DNA of 54,903 bases from Streptomyces sp. NRRL S-646 (GCF_000720765.1 NZ_JODC01000038.1:1-54903), one strand, 5' to 3'. Counted from the first letter of the stretch, positions 1 to 11,600 are shown. Numbers and translations are program-made. Notes: a model not told the origin generated them from the sequence alone.

Positions 1-60
1 TCCTCGATTTCTGCGTCAGGCGCGGATCGGCTTGCGCGGCGGCCGCACACGTTCCGGTGA
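1..60 (+). CDS. 3' end of an upstream recombinase-module gene (partial)
   Basis: Frame 1 is open from the window edge and ends at TGA 58-60, giving a 19-residue tail ending RPHTFR. The next gene starts with GTG at 57, so the two overlap in a GTGA and are probably translationally coupled. In Tn554 and RIT elements three genes are coupled this way, so this is inferred to be the end of the first tyrosine recombinase (tnpA-like). Too little sequence is present to prove the family. Confidence 0.45.
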   Translation, partial: SSISASGADRLARRPHTFR

Positions 61-2756
61 CATCCACAGTGACATCGCGTCACATACCGCCCTCTCAGAG
101 CGGACGCGTCGCGGACGAACTGGTACGGCGGATCGCGAAGCCCAAGAGCCGCGTCCAGTCCTACCCCGAGACGGAGTTCGACGACATCAAGACGGCTGCC
201 CGTCGGATGTTCCGGACCGCCTTGTTGCGGATCGAGGAGAACGCTGCCCATCTGGAGCGATGGCGGGCCGGCGAGATCCCCGCCGGGAGCCGGGATTGGA
301 AGATCGGTGAGGCACTGGACCTGCTGGCCCGCACCGGCGACCTCGCCTACTACACCGACAAGAACGACAACCTGACGCTGACGGGCCCGTTCCGCAAGGC
401 CCTGGGCGGGTCGAAAGCGGCCGTGACCTGGCAACGGCTGTTCCTGTCACGGCTGGAGGCGGCCGCACTCGGAGTGCTTCTGCTGGCCGAATACGGCTGG
501 AACCTCTCGGTCATCGACCGGGCCGAGGTTCCCCGGGCCACCCCGGATGCCGGCGAGGACGGGCATCCGACCTACCGGATTCCGCTGGAGAAGCTCCCTC
601 GGGGCGCCGGGCGCCACTTTGAGACGCGGAACGTGACCGACGACGGGGCCGCCTCGAAGGGGCGGTTGATCACCCAAGCTCTTCAGGCCACGCGGTTCGC
701 CCGCGCGATCGTCGAGGACCTCGCCCCGGGGACCGACCGGCTCATCGTCTGGCGCACGGGCACCGGGCCCCGCTCGCGCTGGACCCAGCATGACCGCCAA
801 CCGCCCGTCGGGCTGTTCCACTTCGGCGTCGATGACGCCACCGCCAAGGAATGGGCGGCCTCCCAGGGGCTTGGGGGGGTCCCCGTTCCAGCGGGGCCGG
901 CGGACGGTGAACGCGCTCGACCGCCGGGAGCCGGGACAGAGCAGCCAGGAGACTCACGACCGGAACTACGTCCTGCCCGACGACCAGGTTCAGGAACGCT
1001 CGGTGGAGATCATCGCGGCCGGGGCCGAAGAAGCTGCCGACCGGGCCCGCAAGGCTATTCGTGACTCCTCAGCCCGCGGCCGCGAACGAGCCCGGACCGT
1101 GCTCAACGCCCTGACCCGGCTCTGGGCCTATGACGAGCTCAGTGCACGGCCCGCCGGGGTCGGACGGCCGCCCTGGGACGAGTTCGGGGCGGACGACTAC
1201 CTGCCGGCCGCCACGTCCCAGGGCGGGGAGAACACCACCGAGATCCTGGCCGAGCAGACCATGGGACCGATGCTGGTCTGGGCGATCCGCATGATCGACG
1301 ACTTCGCCGACGACATCCTGGCGGCCTGGCAGGAGAGACACCGGCTGGTCACCGTCGCCTGTTCCAACCCGGCCAACCAGGCCGGCAAGGAGGCCCTGGA
1401 CACTCTCCTCCTCCCGCTGATCAACAGCGGAAACCCGCTGCCGACCACGTCCATCCGCGGACACATCAGCCTGGCCCGCTCCTACGTCGGCGGTCTGACC
1501 GGCGCCTCCAAGGGCCACATCCAGGCTTTTATCCAACGCCACGGGATCAGGGACCTGGCACCGCAGCGTCCCGGACCGTGTCCGATGGACTCGCCAGTCA
1601 CCGGGAAGATCGCGGGCCGCCCTTGGCGGGAGGCGATGGACTTCAACGAGACCGTCGCCCTCATGCGGCACCTGGGCACCGCCTGCTTCATCGTCCTGTC
1701 CTATTTGACTGGAATGCGGCCGGGGAGGCTCTCGGCCTGCGAACCGGCTGCTGTCCTGACCCGGAGCCCGGCCCCGACAACCGCGTCGGACGGCACCTGA
1801 TCCGCGGCAACGAATACAAGACCGCGATCGACGAGGACGGCAACCACCGCTCCGTCGGCACCGAACGAGAGGTCACCTGGGTCGCCATCACCCCCGTCGT
1901 CCACGCAATCCGTGTCCTTGAACGCATGGTCCCCGACGGGCACTTGCTCTTCGACCACAATGCCCACGATCTGCACCTTCGCCGCGAGGACACCGGCTCG
2001 CTCAAGCACGGGGCCATGCGGACCCGGATCGATGCGTTCGTCGAATGGGCCAACCAGGAGGCCGCCCGCCACCAGACCGGTGACGTCATCGCACCGGACC
2101 CGCACGGCCGCATCGGCATCAAGCGTTTCCGCAGGTCTCTGGCCTGGCACATCGCCCGCCGCCCCGGCGGGCTCGTCGCCCTGGCCATCCAATACGGCCA
2201 CCTACGGACGGCCTTTGTCACCGAGGGGTACGCGGCCCGCAGCCGGGACGGCATCCATGAACTCATCGACATCGAGACCGTCCGCGCGGTCGCCGACACC
2301 GTCGCCGACCTCCACGACGACCTCGAAGCCGGCGGAGGAGTCTCCGGACCCGCCGCACGACGCGCGATCAACGCGGCGGCCCAGGCCCCACGGTTCGCCG
2401 GGACGATCATCACGGCCACCACCGCCCGGCGGCTGCCGGCCAACGAGGACGCCCTGCTCTATGACAACCCGCACGCTCTCCTTCTCTGCCACTACCGGCG
2501 CGAGCAGGCCCTCTGCCACCGCGACATCGAGCGCGAGACCCCCAACCTCGACCACTGCGTCGCCGGCTGCGGCAACATCGTCCGCACCGACCAGCACGCC
2601 GCCCAGCTCCGCGACCGAGCGAACACCTTGGACAGGCGGGCCGAGTTCGTTCCCCAGCCACTCAGCGATCGGTTCCGCAAGAACGCCGCCCGGCTGCGGG
2701 ACCTCGCCGACCAGCACGACCAGACCCGAATCACCCTTGAGAAGGACACCGCGTGA
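57..2756 (+). pseudogene. Large tyrosine recombinase (Tn554 TnpB-like), two frameshifts
   Basis: Three open segments (from 57 in one frame, to about 1725 in a second, then back to the first frame until 2756) form one protein of about 899 residues when two one-base shifts are corrected: one G too many in the G7 run at 873-879 and one G too few in the run at 1722-1725. The corrected protein has the tyrosine-recombinase catalytic parts: box I arginine in LTGMRPGEAL, the FRRSLAWHI arginine region, YGHL histidine and the EGYA tyrosine, followed by a Cys/His-rich tail (LLCHYRREQALCH, HCVAGCGN) as in Tn554-type TnpB. Length and tail fit the second gene of a recombinase trio. Start is GTG 57, overlapping the upstream stop. 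Both shifts are in G runs and compensate each other, so they may be sequencing errors rather than true decay. Confidence 0.8.
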
Positions 2757-3160
2757 GCCCCGCCCTTGACGAACGCGACCGCATCCGGGCCGCGATGGAC
2801 CGCATCCTGTCCGGAAAGCCGGAGAACTCCAATGGCGCTCTGACCATCGTCGCCCTGGCCCAGGAGGCTGGCGTCCCGAGAAACGCCCTCACCCAGCGGC
2901 ACCTGGACCTGAAGAAGGAGTTCTACGACCACGTCGCCGAGCGCGGGGCCGTGAACGACACCGAGGTCCGACTGCGGGCCAAGATCACCAAGCTCAAGAA
3001 GACAATCGACAACAAGAACAAGGAACTGGAACAGCTCCGCGCGGACGTCCCCGCGCTCGTCCGCGCCGTCAACCAGCTGACGCTGGAGAACCAGCAGTTT
3101 CGCCAGGCACTCGAAGGGGCCCGGGCAAACGTCGTCCCGCTCGTCCGGCCGAGGCCCTGA
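2753..3160 (+). CDS. Small coiled-coil third protein of recombinase trio (TnpC / DUF6262-like)
   Basis: This encodes 135 residues starting with GTG that overlaps the recombinase stop (GTGA), so it is coupled to it. The N-terminal half looks like a small helix-turn-helix (ALTIVALAQEAGVPRNALTQRH) and the C-terminal half is a heptad-like coiled coil rich in K, L and E (residues about 60-115). Tn554 has a 125-residue TnpC in the same place that influences transposition orientation and efficiency; actinomycete counterparts are usually annotated DUF6262. Assignment rests on position, size and coiled coil. The gene is intact, unlike its neighbour. Confidence 0.75.
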   Translation: MSPALDERDRIRAAMDRILSGKPENSNGALTIVALAQEAGVPRNALTQRHLDLKKEFYDHVAERGAVNDTEVRLRAKITKLKKTIDNKNKELEQLRADVPALVRAVNQLTLENQQFRQALEGARANVVPLVRPRP

Positions 3161-3164
3161 CCAG

Positions 3165-3340
3165 GGCTGCGGCCCTCAGTGCGTTGTAGCAAAGGGACCT
3201 CCTGTTCGATGAGCAGGGGCTGCTTCGCGCGCGGAGCGTGATCGTGGAGTGGTGGGGGAAGGCAGCGGACGGCTTGTTGTCGGTCGGGAGGGTGCGACGC
3301 CGTCGGTGCTTGGGTTGATGGAACGGCACGAGGCGAGGAC
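3165..3340 (+). repeat. Structured repeat copy A (inverted partner at 18.1 kb)
   Basis: About 165 bp downstream of the recombinase trio match the reverse complement of 18083-18250 at roughly 80 percent by eye, including the shared blocks TGTTCGATGAGCAGGGGCT, GGCAGCG-ACGGCTTGTTGT, GGAGGGTGCGA-GCCGTCGGTG and GGGTTGATGGAAC. The repeat starts about 10 nt after a stop codon and runs in the same direction as that gene; copy B does the same relative to its own neighbour. It is not open in a coding-like way. It may be a terminal region of the recombinase element or a mobile 3' UTR structure. Confidence 0.7.
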
Positions 3341-3510
3341 GTCAGAAACGACTCTGAAGACGCGGCCTCCGGGACGGGCCTGACCAGACGCGTACGGTCT
3401 TCTGGCCGAGCCCGAGGGACCGCAGGACGTTCAAGATCTACGATAGCCTCACGTGGCTGTGTCACCCGCGGCGCACCCGTCAACGGCCGCTGCCCATACA
3501 GGAGTTCTCA

Positions 3511-4314
3511 TTGCTGCGTAAGCTCGTCGCCTCCGCCGCGGCAGCCCTTGGGCTGGCCGTCGCGAGCACCTCACCCGCCGCCGCCATCGTCGGCGGAACC
3601 CCCGCCACCACCAGCGTGAGATCCTCCGTGGTCAGCATCCAGGCGCAGGGTCTTTTCGGATGGTCCCACGTCTGCGGCGGCGTCCTCATTGACGCGAACA
3701 CGGTGATCACGGCCGCCCACTGTGTCAACGGCTGGAGCGCCAGTCAGCTGAAGGTGGGCTTCGGCGGTCTGGACCGCAACCGGCTCCCCCACAGCAGGCT
3801 CATCATCAGTGTGCATGGGCACCCGCGGTGGAATGCCGAAACCTTCGCCGACGATGTCGCCGTCCTCAAGATGGCGCAACCCGTGAGTGAGAGCGCCACG
3901 GTCCACTTCGCCCGCCTGGCAACCCACGATCCCGAGCCGGGAGCACAAGCCAGGGTCACCGGATGGGGGAAGACCCAGGAAGGCAGCCCCACTCTGCCCA
4001 CAGCTCTCCATACGGTCCAGCTCCCCATCACCACCCGCGCCACCTGCCAAGCGGACTACTCCGGACCGAACCTCAACATCGGCGGCGACGAGAACAACCC
4101 CTTGGAGGGCCTGACCCCGGTCGTGGGCGACGGCAACCTGTGCGCCGGCTACCCCCAGGGCGGCAAGGGCACCTGCAACGGTGATTCCGGCGACCCCCTC
4201 GTCGTCAACGGCACCGTCGTCGGCATCCTCTCCTGGAGTCGCGGCTGCGCCCAGGCCAACTCACCCGCGGTCTTCAGCAGCGTCGCCCACTACCGCCACT
4301 TCCTCACCGCCTAG
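3511..4314 (+). CDS. Secreted chymotrypsin-fold serine protease (family S1)
   Basis: A 267-residue preproprotein with TTG start (GGAG 8 nt upstream) has a Sec signal peptide (about residues 1-25, AxA cleavage at PAAA) directly followed by IVGG, the typical mature N-terminus, so no long propeptide is present. The catalytic triad is His70 (TAAHC), Asp115 (DDVAVL) and Ser226 (GDSGDP). Cysteines pair as in trypsins (CGG/AAHC and others). Two unusual points: the S1-pocket position equivalent to trypsin Asp189 is Gly220 (KGTCNGDS), so Lys/Arg specificity is unlikely, and the usual GDSGGP reads GDSGDP. It acts outside the cell; the substrate is unknown. It stands alone between the repeat and a convergent gene. 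Confidence 0.93.
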   Translation: MLRKLVASAAAALGLAVASTSPAAAIVGGTPATTSVRSSVVSIQAQGLFGWSHVCGGVLIDANTVITAAHCVNGWSASQLKVGFGGLDRNRLPHSRLIISVHGHPRWNAETFADDVAVLKMAQPVSESATVHFARLATHDPEPGAQARVTGWGKTQEGSPTLPTALHTVQLPITTRATCQADYSGPNLNIGGDENNPLEGLTPVVGDGNLCAGYPQGGKGTCNGDSGDPLVVNGTVVGILSWSRGCAQANSPAVFSSVAHYRHFLTA

Positions 4315-4330
4315 ACCACGAAGACCCACA

Positions 4331-4381
4331 CCACCTCTGCCGCGGACCGCGCTGCACACCCGGCCCTTTCGACAGAGGTGG
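4331..4381 (+). terminator. Inverted repeat after protease gene
   Basis: CCACCTCTG (4331-4339) and CAGAGGTGG (4373-4381) form a perfect 9-bp stem with a 33-nt loop that can fold further (CCGCGG). It begins 16 nt after the protease stop codon and lies between convergent genes, which fits a terminator without a U tract. Confidence 0.4.
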
Positions 4382-4507
4382 CCTGCGGTTACCCCTGGCC
4401 GACGGCCTCCGCACGCCGGCAATCCGGTGGCCGCGATGGTCCTGGCGCTGGCCGCCCGGTCGGTTGCCGCCATGCGGCGCGAGGTTGGGGGGATTACGCC
4501 GCCGACC

Positions 4508-4753
4508 TCACCGAGTGAATGCGTTCTCGAACTGGCCGCAGATGGTGCCGAGGGTGTCGGAGAGGCCGAGCACGTTGAGCGGGGTGTTGTCTTCGGCCCC
4601 CATCTGCGGACTGCACTCCTGGTAGGGGCGGTAGTGGTCGGTCACCGGCGGCGCGCCGTCGGTGGCGTAGGCGGTGCCTGCGCCGGCGCCGATGGCGGCC
4701 AGGGCGCCAGCCACCGTCACTGCTGCGATCATGGCCTGCTGAAACTTACGCAT
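4508..4753 (-). CDS. Small secreted protein with two cysteines
   Basis: An 81-residue protein starts at ATG 4753, preceded by GAGGACCGAGGG; the longer upstream reading frame lacks a ribosome site. Residues 1-30 are a clear signal peptide (MRKFQQAMIAAVTVAGAL, cleavage near AYA). The mature part is about 50 residues with a Cys pair (QEC and TIC) and a hydrophobic LNVLGLSDTLG segment between them. I do not recognise a family. It is a single gene convergent with the protease, and it resembles in size and style the peptide at 17.6 kb. Function unknown; probably extracellular or wall-associated. Confidence 0.7.
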   Translation of the reverse strand: MRKFQQAMIAAVTVAGALAAIGAGAGTAYATDGAPPVTDHYRPYQECSPQMGAEDNTPLNVLGLSDTLGTICGQFENAFTR

Positions 4754-5129
4754 GGATCCCTCGGTCCTCCATTGCCGGTACATCGAGACTGATTTGCCTA
4801 CCGTTATCGGTTGAACACCAACAGCAACGATGCACTGTCCCGGACGTCGCGCCCTACGGAGCACACGCGACAGCTGCCGACAAGCGCATCATGGGCCCGT
4901 GACCAGGGAAAGGGCCCGTCCAGAACCTTCGGCGTGACTCATACGAGGACCATCCGACCGGGTGATCAGTCGACAGGTCTCAAGCCTCAGATCGTCGGCG
5001 CCAAGCCCTTGTGTGTGTGGGGGGGGGAGGGGGGCCACTACTGCGACAGGATCTCCGGACCAGCTCACCAGGGCCTGTCTGATGGGTCGGTGACGAACCG
5101 AGACGAGAACTCGTTCCCAGGCACGTGGG
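4754..5129. other. Intergenic region with G-rich low-complexity tract
   Basis: No convincing gene is seen in this 376-bp gap. It must hold the promoter of the 81-residue secreted protein near its left end. At 5011-5034 a short GT repeat runs into G9-A-G6, a low-complexity tract prone to slippage or sequencing error. Confidence 0.5.
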
Positions 5130-5132
5130 ACG

Positions 5133-5545
5133 GGGAGATCTCAGTGACGCGGAGTGGGCCGGGCTGAAGCCGTACTTGCCAGGAAACGTTGGGTGGGGCG
5201 GGCGTTGGAAGTGTCACCGCAAGGGTGATCAACGGGATTCTGTTCCGGTTGCGGACCGGTATCCCGTGGCGCGATCTGCCATCCCGGTTCGGTAAGTGGC
5301 AGACGATATACGACCGGCATCGCCGCTGGTCGGCGGACGGCACATGGGAAATGCTCCTGCGAGCCGTGCAAGTCGATGCCGATGCGCAGCGGCGAATCGA
5401 CTGGTCAATGGCGAGCGTGGACTCGACGATCTGCAGGGCCCACCAACACGCTGCGGGTGCCCGTCACCGGGCCCCGACGGTACCGGGCAGACGAGCCCGG
5501 CCGGCCGACCACCGGGACGATGAAGGTTTTGAGTGGGGGAACGTC
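5133..5545 (+). pseudogene. N-terminal half of an IS5-family transposase
   Basis: Translation gives LSDAEWAGLKPYLPGN in one frame and then, after a one-base shift near 5222, VINGILFRLRTGIPWRDLP, FGKWQTIYDRHRRWSADGTW and SMASVDSTICRAHQHAAGA. These are the DUF4096-type N-terminal domain and the first catalytic Asp region (VDST) of IS5-family transposases. The rest of the catalytic domain is missing: recognisable sequence stops around 5480-5545, just before the PKS terminator. A matching C-terminal half of the same family lies on the other strand at 24.7-25.3 kb. Non-functional. Confidence 0.8.
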
Positions 5546-5557
5546 TGGCGCAGCGTG

Positions 5558-5611
5558 CCAATGTCTCCCCGGCGCAGTGCTCCGGAGAGCGCGGCGCGGA
5601 GGAGACATTGG
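5558..5611 (-). terminator. Strong inverted repeat downstream of the PKS
   Basis: CCAATGTCTCC (5558-5568) and GGAGACATTGG (5601-5611) are a perfect 11-bp inverted repeat with a 32-nt GC-rich spacer that can pair internally. It starts 12 nt beyond the PKS stop codon, so it is best read as the PKS terminator. Confidence 0.6.
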
Positions 5612-5623
5612 TCGCTGCTTGGA

Positions 5624-8600
5624 TCAGTTGGTGGACGCGGTGGCCCTTTCACTGTCGGGGCTGTCCGCCTGGTGCGGAATGGCGGGTTGGGGATCAGAGT
5701 GTTGGGCGGTGTGGAGTCCGAGACGCAGATACACCGTCTGGGCGACGTCTGCGAGGGTGCCGGTGCTGCTGCGCAGCAGTTCCATGGGAGGGATGTCGAC
5801 GCTGAAGCGCTCGTTGAGAGTGACCAGGAGTTCGGTGGCCATCAGGGAGTCCAGCCCGTAGCTGTCCAGACGGCGGTGGGGGTCGAACTGGCCGCTGTCC
5901 ATCTGCAGAATGTCCGCCAGGACAGTGGCGAGACTGTCGGTCAGGTAGGCGACGGCTTCGTCGGCTGGCATCTGAGACAGCGTGCGCATCAGTTCCTCTC
6001 TGTCGAAGCCGCCGTCGGTGTTCTTCGGCACCAGCGCGCTCAGCCGTGGTGTGCTCATGGAGGAACCCAGCACCTTCGCGGCTCGGGCCCAGTTGAAGCG
6101 CGCGACGCCGGCGACCTCGGTGTCGGTGCCCAGTAGCGATGCGGCCGAAGCGAACGCCTCCTGTGAGGTGAGCGGTTCCAGGCCGATGGCGGCCAGGGTC
6201 TGCTGCATGGCGCTGCGGGCCACGTATCCGGTGTCCCCAATGGCTCCCCAGGCGATGGCCATGCCCGCCAGTCCCTCCTGGCGGCGGCGGCGAACGAGGG
6301 CCTCAAGGTAGGTGTTGCCGGCCGCGTAAGCCGTTTGCATGAGATTGCCCATGGTCGCGGCTTCTGACGAGTACATCAGGAACAGGTCGCAGTCACGGTC
6401 CCGTAGGAGCAGGTCCAGGACGGCCGCGCCGGTGATCTTGGGGGCCAGGACCGCGGTGATCCGGTCTCTGTCCAGTTCGTTGAGCAGGGTGTCGTCCAGG
6501 TGCATGGCACAGTGCACAGCTCCACGCAGCGGGTACCCGGTGGCGTCGATGCGGGCGGTGATGTCCCGCATCGCTTCAAGATGGGTGACGTCCGCCGCAT
6601 AGGCCGTGGCCGTCACTCCGCGGGCAGTGAGTGCGGCCAGGACATCGTCGGCCTCGGGCGCCTCGGTGCCGCGGCGGCTGACCAGGGCCACGTGGCGGGC
6701 GCCGAGGTCGGCGAGCCACTGAGCGGTGGCCCCACCGAATCCGCCGGTACCACCGGTGACCAAGTAGGTGGCCGTCCGCTCCAGTTGGAAGGGCGGCCGG
6801 ATCGGTTCCACCAAGGGCGGCTCGTCCAGCGGATCGAAGGCAACGACGACCTTGCCGATGTGGCGTGAGTGCTGCATGAGCCGGAACGCCTCATCCACGC
6901 GCGCGGCGGGGTACACGGTGTGCAGCAGGGGGCGGAACCGGTTGTGCTTGATCTCTTCGCTGACACCTGCCAGGCCCGCCTGGGCTTGTTGTTCGTCCTC
7001 CAGCACCTTGGTGAGGTCGACGCCGAAGAAGGCGATGTTGTTGGCGAACGGGCGCAGCAGCAGCGGCTTGTTCTCGTAGATGTCCCGTTTGCCGAGTTCG
7101 ATGAACCTGCCGCCCGGCCGCAGCAGTTCCAGGCTGCGGCTGATGGCCTCGCCGGCGAGCGAGTTGAGGACGACGTCGACGCCGCGTCCTTCGGTGATCT
7201 CCTGCACCTGGACGGCGAAGTCCAGGGTTCGTGAGTCCAGCACGTGCCGCACTCCCAGGCTGCGCAACAGATCGCGCTTGAGGCCGCTGCCGGCCGTGGC
7301 GATGACGTGGGCCCCCTGTGCGTGCGCGTACTGGATCGCCGCGAGGCCGACGCCGCCCGCGGCGCCGTGCACGAGGATGGTCTCACCGGGCTGCAGGCGG
7401 GCAAGCTGTCCGAGGCTGTAGTGCACGGTGATGAAGGCGACCGGCATGGTGGCCGCTGCGGCGAAGCTCATGTCGTCGGGCAGCGGCCAGATCGCGCGGG
7501 AGTTGGTCACCGTATGGGAAGCGAGAGAGGCAGGCGCCATCCCCGCCACGCGGTCACCGGGCGATACATGGGTCACGCCCTCGCCGCAGGCGACCACGAC
7601 GCCGGCGCACTCCAGTCCGCAGCCCTTTGCCGACAGTGTGCCCTCGACGGCCTCTTCCGGCAGCAGGCCGACACTTTGCATCAGGTCGCGATAATTCAGC
7701 GCGGCCGCGCGCACTTCGAGCAGAACCTCGCCGGGGCCTGGCTGCGGCATCTCCTGCTGCTGCCAGGCAAGCCGGTAGGAGAGGCCGGGGTTGTGCACCC
7801 GGAGGGTGTACGGGACGGTGCCGTCGGCGGGCCGGGCCGCGGGCCGGTGGCGTTCGCGGGGGACGAAACGGTCCGCGGCGGTCAGCAGGACCTCGTCCTC
7901 AGCAGTGGGGTCAAGCAGTTCCTCGGCGAGCCGGCCGGCGTCACTCGCGGTGTCCGTGGTGCGTTCCAGGCCGATGCGGCGGCTGAGCAGTTCGGGGACT
8001 TCGTTGACCAGGCTGCGGGTCATGCCCCAGAGGGCGGCGTCCAGTTCCTGGGGGGTGCCGGGGGCGGGCATGGTGCCGCAGGGGCGGCTCACCAGCCACA
8101 GTTCCGGCGGTGCGCCCTGTGGTGCTGTGCCGACCGTGGTCATCAAGGCCCGCACGGCTTCGGCCCGCTGACTGGCCAAAGCGGTCAGTTGTTCCGGTGC
8201 TTGATCCGTTACCTCGCCGAGAATCAGGACGACCGCGCGGCGTTCGGTGCCAGGGGCGGTGTGAGCCTGGGAGAGAACGTCCCTCCAGGCGTCATCGTGG
8301 TCGCTCATCTCCACGACGCAGGCGGTGCCACCGGCTTGGGTGAGCTCAGTGCTGACAGCCTCGGCCAGTTCCCGCTCGGCGGCAGACTCGATCGCCAGCA
8401 CAACGGCACTGCCGTTGGCCTGGCGTCGCGCGGGGACCGGCTGCTCGGCTGGTGGCCGGGACGGGGTCGCGGCGAGCAGGACGCAGAATCCGTCGCGCAC
8501 GGGGCCGGTGTCGTACCCGGTCTGGAGAACGTCAACGTAGCCGCAGCGGCGCAGCAGGTCCGGCCACTCGTCACGGGGCAACAGGAGAGAGCGGGGACGC

Positions 8601-11600
8601 AGTTCGGTGTCGGTGTTGCCGTAGAAGCTGTCCAGGAAGCCGAAGTAGGGCAGCAGGATCTGCGGGTCGTGCACTTCGGTGGCCAGCAGCTGTCCGCCGG
8701 GCGCCAGCAGGGTTGCCACGTTGCCCAGGGCGTCCGCCAGGTCGGGGGCGGTGTGCAGGGAGAGTCCGGCGACGACGACGTCGAAGCTGTGCGGGGTGAA
8801 GCCTTGGCCCACCGGGTCCTGGGAGAGGTCGAAAGTGCGGTAGTCGACGAAATCGTAGGAGGCCAGTCGGCTTTGCGCACGAGAGAAGAAGAAGGCGGAG
8901 ATGTCGCTGAAGCAGTAGCGGGTGCGCTCGGGTGGCAGCAGCGGCAGCAGGGCCGCCGCCGTGGCCCCTGTTCCGGCTCCCACCTCAAGGACCCGCAGCG
9001 AACGTCCTTGGGGCCACTGAGCGACGATCTCCCGGGTGAGGGCCTGTACGACACGGTTGTGGAACCGCGTGACAGGCAGGAGATCGTAGAAGTGCTCCAA
9101 CGCCTGTGCGGTGTGGTCGTCCACCAGCAATTCGAGAGGGTCTGCCTCACCGCGCAGGAGTGCATCGAACCTGGCGATGTGACGGACGGCGATGCTGAGA
9201 GCGGCGTTCTGGTCGGGCGAGCTGGCGGCAGCGTGACGAATCAGGTGGTCCGTGGAGCGGTCGGCTGCTGTCAGCCGCCACCGTCCGGGGCCTTCTGCTC
9301 CGATCAGGCCCATTTCTTCCATGTCGGGCAGGATGAGTGCCAGCATCCGCGTGTGCTTTTCCAGCATCCCGCCCGCCACCAGATCATCCGCGGTGAAGGG
9401 GACGTCCGGATCGGCCAGCATGGCGGCGAACCCTGAGGCTGCCCGGCGGGCGGTCACCTCACGCAGCACAGCCATCGCAGGGCCGCAGTGGTCCGGCAGT
9501 TGTTCCCGCAGTCGAGCGATCCGGTGTGCGGCTGCTTGGCCGATGCGCTGCGGGGAGGGCAGCGGGGAAGGGGCGGCCGGGCTGTCGCGGCGCGGTGCGG
9601 CCTTCAGCTCTGTGTGGTGGACGGTGAGCGGTGTGCGGCCTGCTGCCGTGACGCGGCGTAGCCGGCAGCCGTCCATCTGGGCGGTGACGTGTCCGTTGTC
9701 GTCGCTGAGGGTGATGTCCCAGCACACTTCGTGATCGCTTCGGCTGCGTTCGCGTACACGGATGGCGCCGGTCGGGGTGGGTTCGTCCCAGACCCGGATG
9801 GCGCCGATCGCTGCGGGCAGGAAGGCGGCTTGCTCGGCTGCGAGGTCGTGCAGCAGCGGGGCACCGGCCTGGAGTGCGCCGTCGAGGAGGGCGGGGTGAA
9901 TCGTGTACGGCTGTCCTGGCGTGTCGTGGCGGTAGTGGGCGAGGACCTCGCCGTCGCCGACGTTCAGGCCGGTCAGCACCTGGAACGTCGGCCCGTAGGT
10001 GAGGCCGGCGGTGGCGCAGGCGGTGTAGTGCTCTTCGCCGGTGAGGTGACGCGGGCAGTGGGCTGCCAGCGTGTTCAGATCCAGTGCTGCCGGCCGGGGA
10101 TGCAGCAGAGTGCGGACCCGTGCCTGGACGTGGGTGCGCGGTTCCGGGGAGCTGGTGGTGGTGCTGGTGATGGTCAGCGTGCCGCTGTCGGGCTGCAGGG
10201 CTGTCTGGACGCTGACGGTGGGGGCTTCGGACCAGGGCACGACGAGGGCCGTCTGGATGTCCAGGTGCTCGACCTCGGCGGGCTTGCCGAGCGCCAGGCG
10301 GCCGGCGGCGAGTGCCATCTCCACGTAACCGGTGGCCGGCATGACGACGGAGCCGGCGACGCGGTGGTCGGTGAGCCAGGGAACCAGGCCCGGCTCGACG
10401 GTGCCTTCCCACACCGGGTGTGGTGCACTGATACGCGAGCCCAGCAGCGGGTGTACGAGGGCACCCTGCACGTACCAGACGTCCGGGTCGCCGTTCCAGT
10501 GCCGTTCGCGCTGCCACGGGTAGGCGGGCAGCGTGGTGACGCGTCCAGGCTTGGGGAAGTACCGGTCCCAGTCGGTGTCGGCCCCTGCCGCGATCAGCGC
10601 GGCCGGCACGGCGGTCAGTGTCCGGCGGCCGTCCGTGTCCCTGCGCAGGGTGGCAATGGTGGTCGCTTTCCCGCCCGGCTGTGCGGTGGCGGTGCGCCGT
10701 AGGTACGTCCGCAGCACGGGGTGGGGGCCGATTTCGACGAAGATGTCGCCGCCGTCGTCGGCGGCCCGTTCGACCGCGGCAGCGAACTGGACCGGCCGGC
10801 GCACGTTGTGCCACCAGTACTCGGCGTTCAGAGCGCTGCCCTGGAGCCGTCCGCCGGTCACGGTGGAGTACAGCGCGATGTCGCCGTCGCGGGGTTCCAG
10901 GCCGTTCAAAGCCGCGGCGAGCGGTTCGCGCTGGCCGTCCATGGCGCGGCTGTGGAAGGCGTAGTCGAGTTCCAGGTCCCGGAAGAAGACACCACGCTCG
11001 GCGAGACGGGCACCGAGCGCTGCCAGGGCGTCGGCGTCGCCGGCGACGGTGACGTCCTTGGGACTGTTGACGGCGGCGAGCTCCAGCGTCTCGCCGCAGG
11101 CCGCGATTTCGTTCGCCGCCTGGTCGGGAGAGAGGCCGACGGCGGCCATGCGGCCCAGGCCCGCAGTCTCTGCCTGCACCCGGCTGCGTTCGGTGATCAC
11201 CTGCGCGGCCTGGGCGAGGGTCAGGGCTCCGGCCGTGTGGGCGGCGGCCACCTCGCCCACGCTGTGGCCCAGAACCATCGCCGGCGTGATGCCCCGCTCA
11301 CGCAGCATGGCCACGATGCCCAGCTGTACGGCGAACAGCAGCGGCTGCGCGACCTCGGTGGCATCGAGCCGCCAGTCGTCGGCGGGCCGGCCGAGCTCTT
11401 CGACGACCGACCATCCCAGTCGGCAGGCGAGTTCGGTGTCCGCCTCCTCCACGGCCGTGCGGAAGACCGGGTCCTGGAGCAGGTCGGCGCCCATCCCGGC
11501 CCACTGTGAGCCGTTGCCGGAGAAGACGAATGTGACGTGGCCGCAGCGCGCTGCCTCGGCCACGGCCGCGGACACCCGCGAAGCCGCTGCGCTGTCCGCG

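Noticed and set aside
5011..5034. GT repeat followed by G9 and G6 runs as a possible regulatory or G-quadruplex site
   Set aside because: Lies in a gene-free gap with no gene nearby to regulate and may be a sequencing artefact; noted only as low complexity.
7244..9436. 730-residue plus-strand open frame opposite the PKS
   Set aside because: Antisense to the methyltransferase and ER parts of the PKS, low-complexity composition, no ribosome site or family signal.
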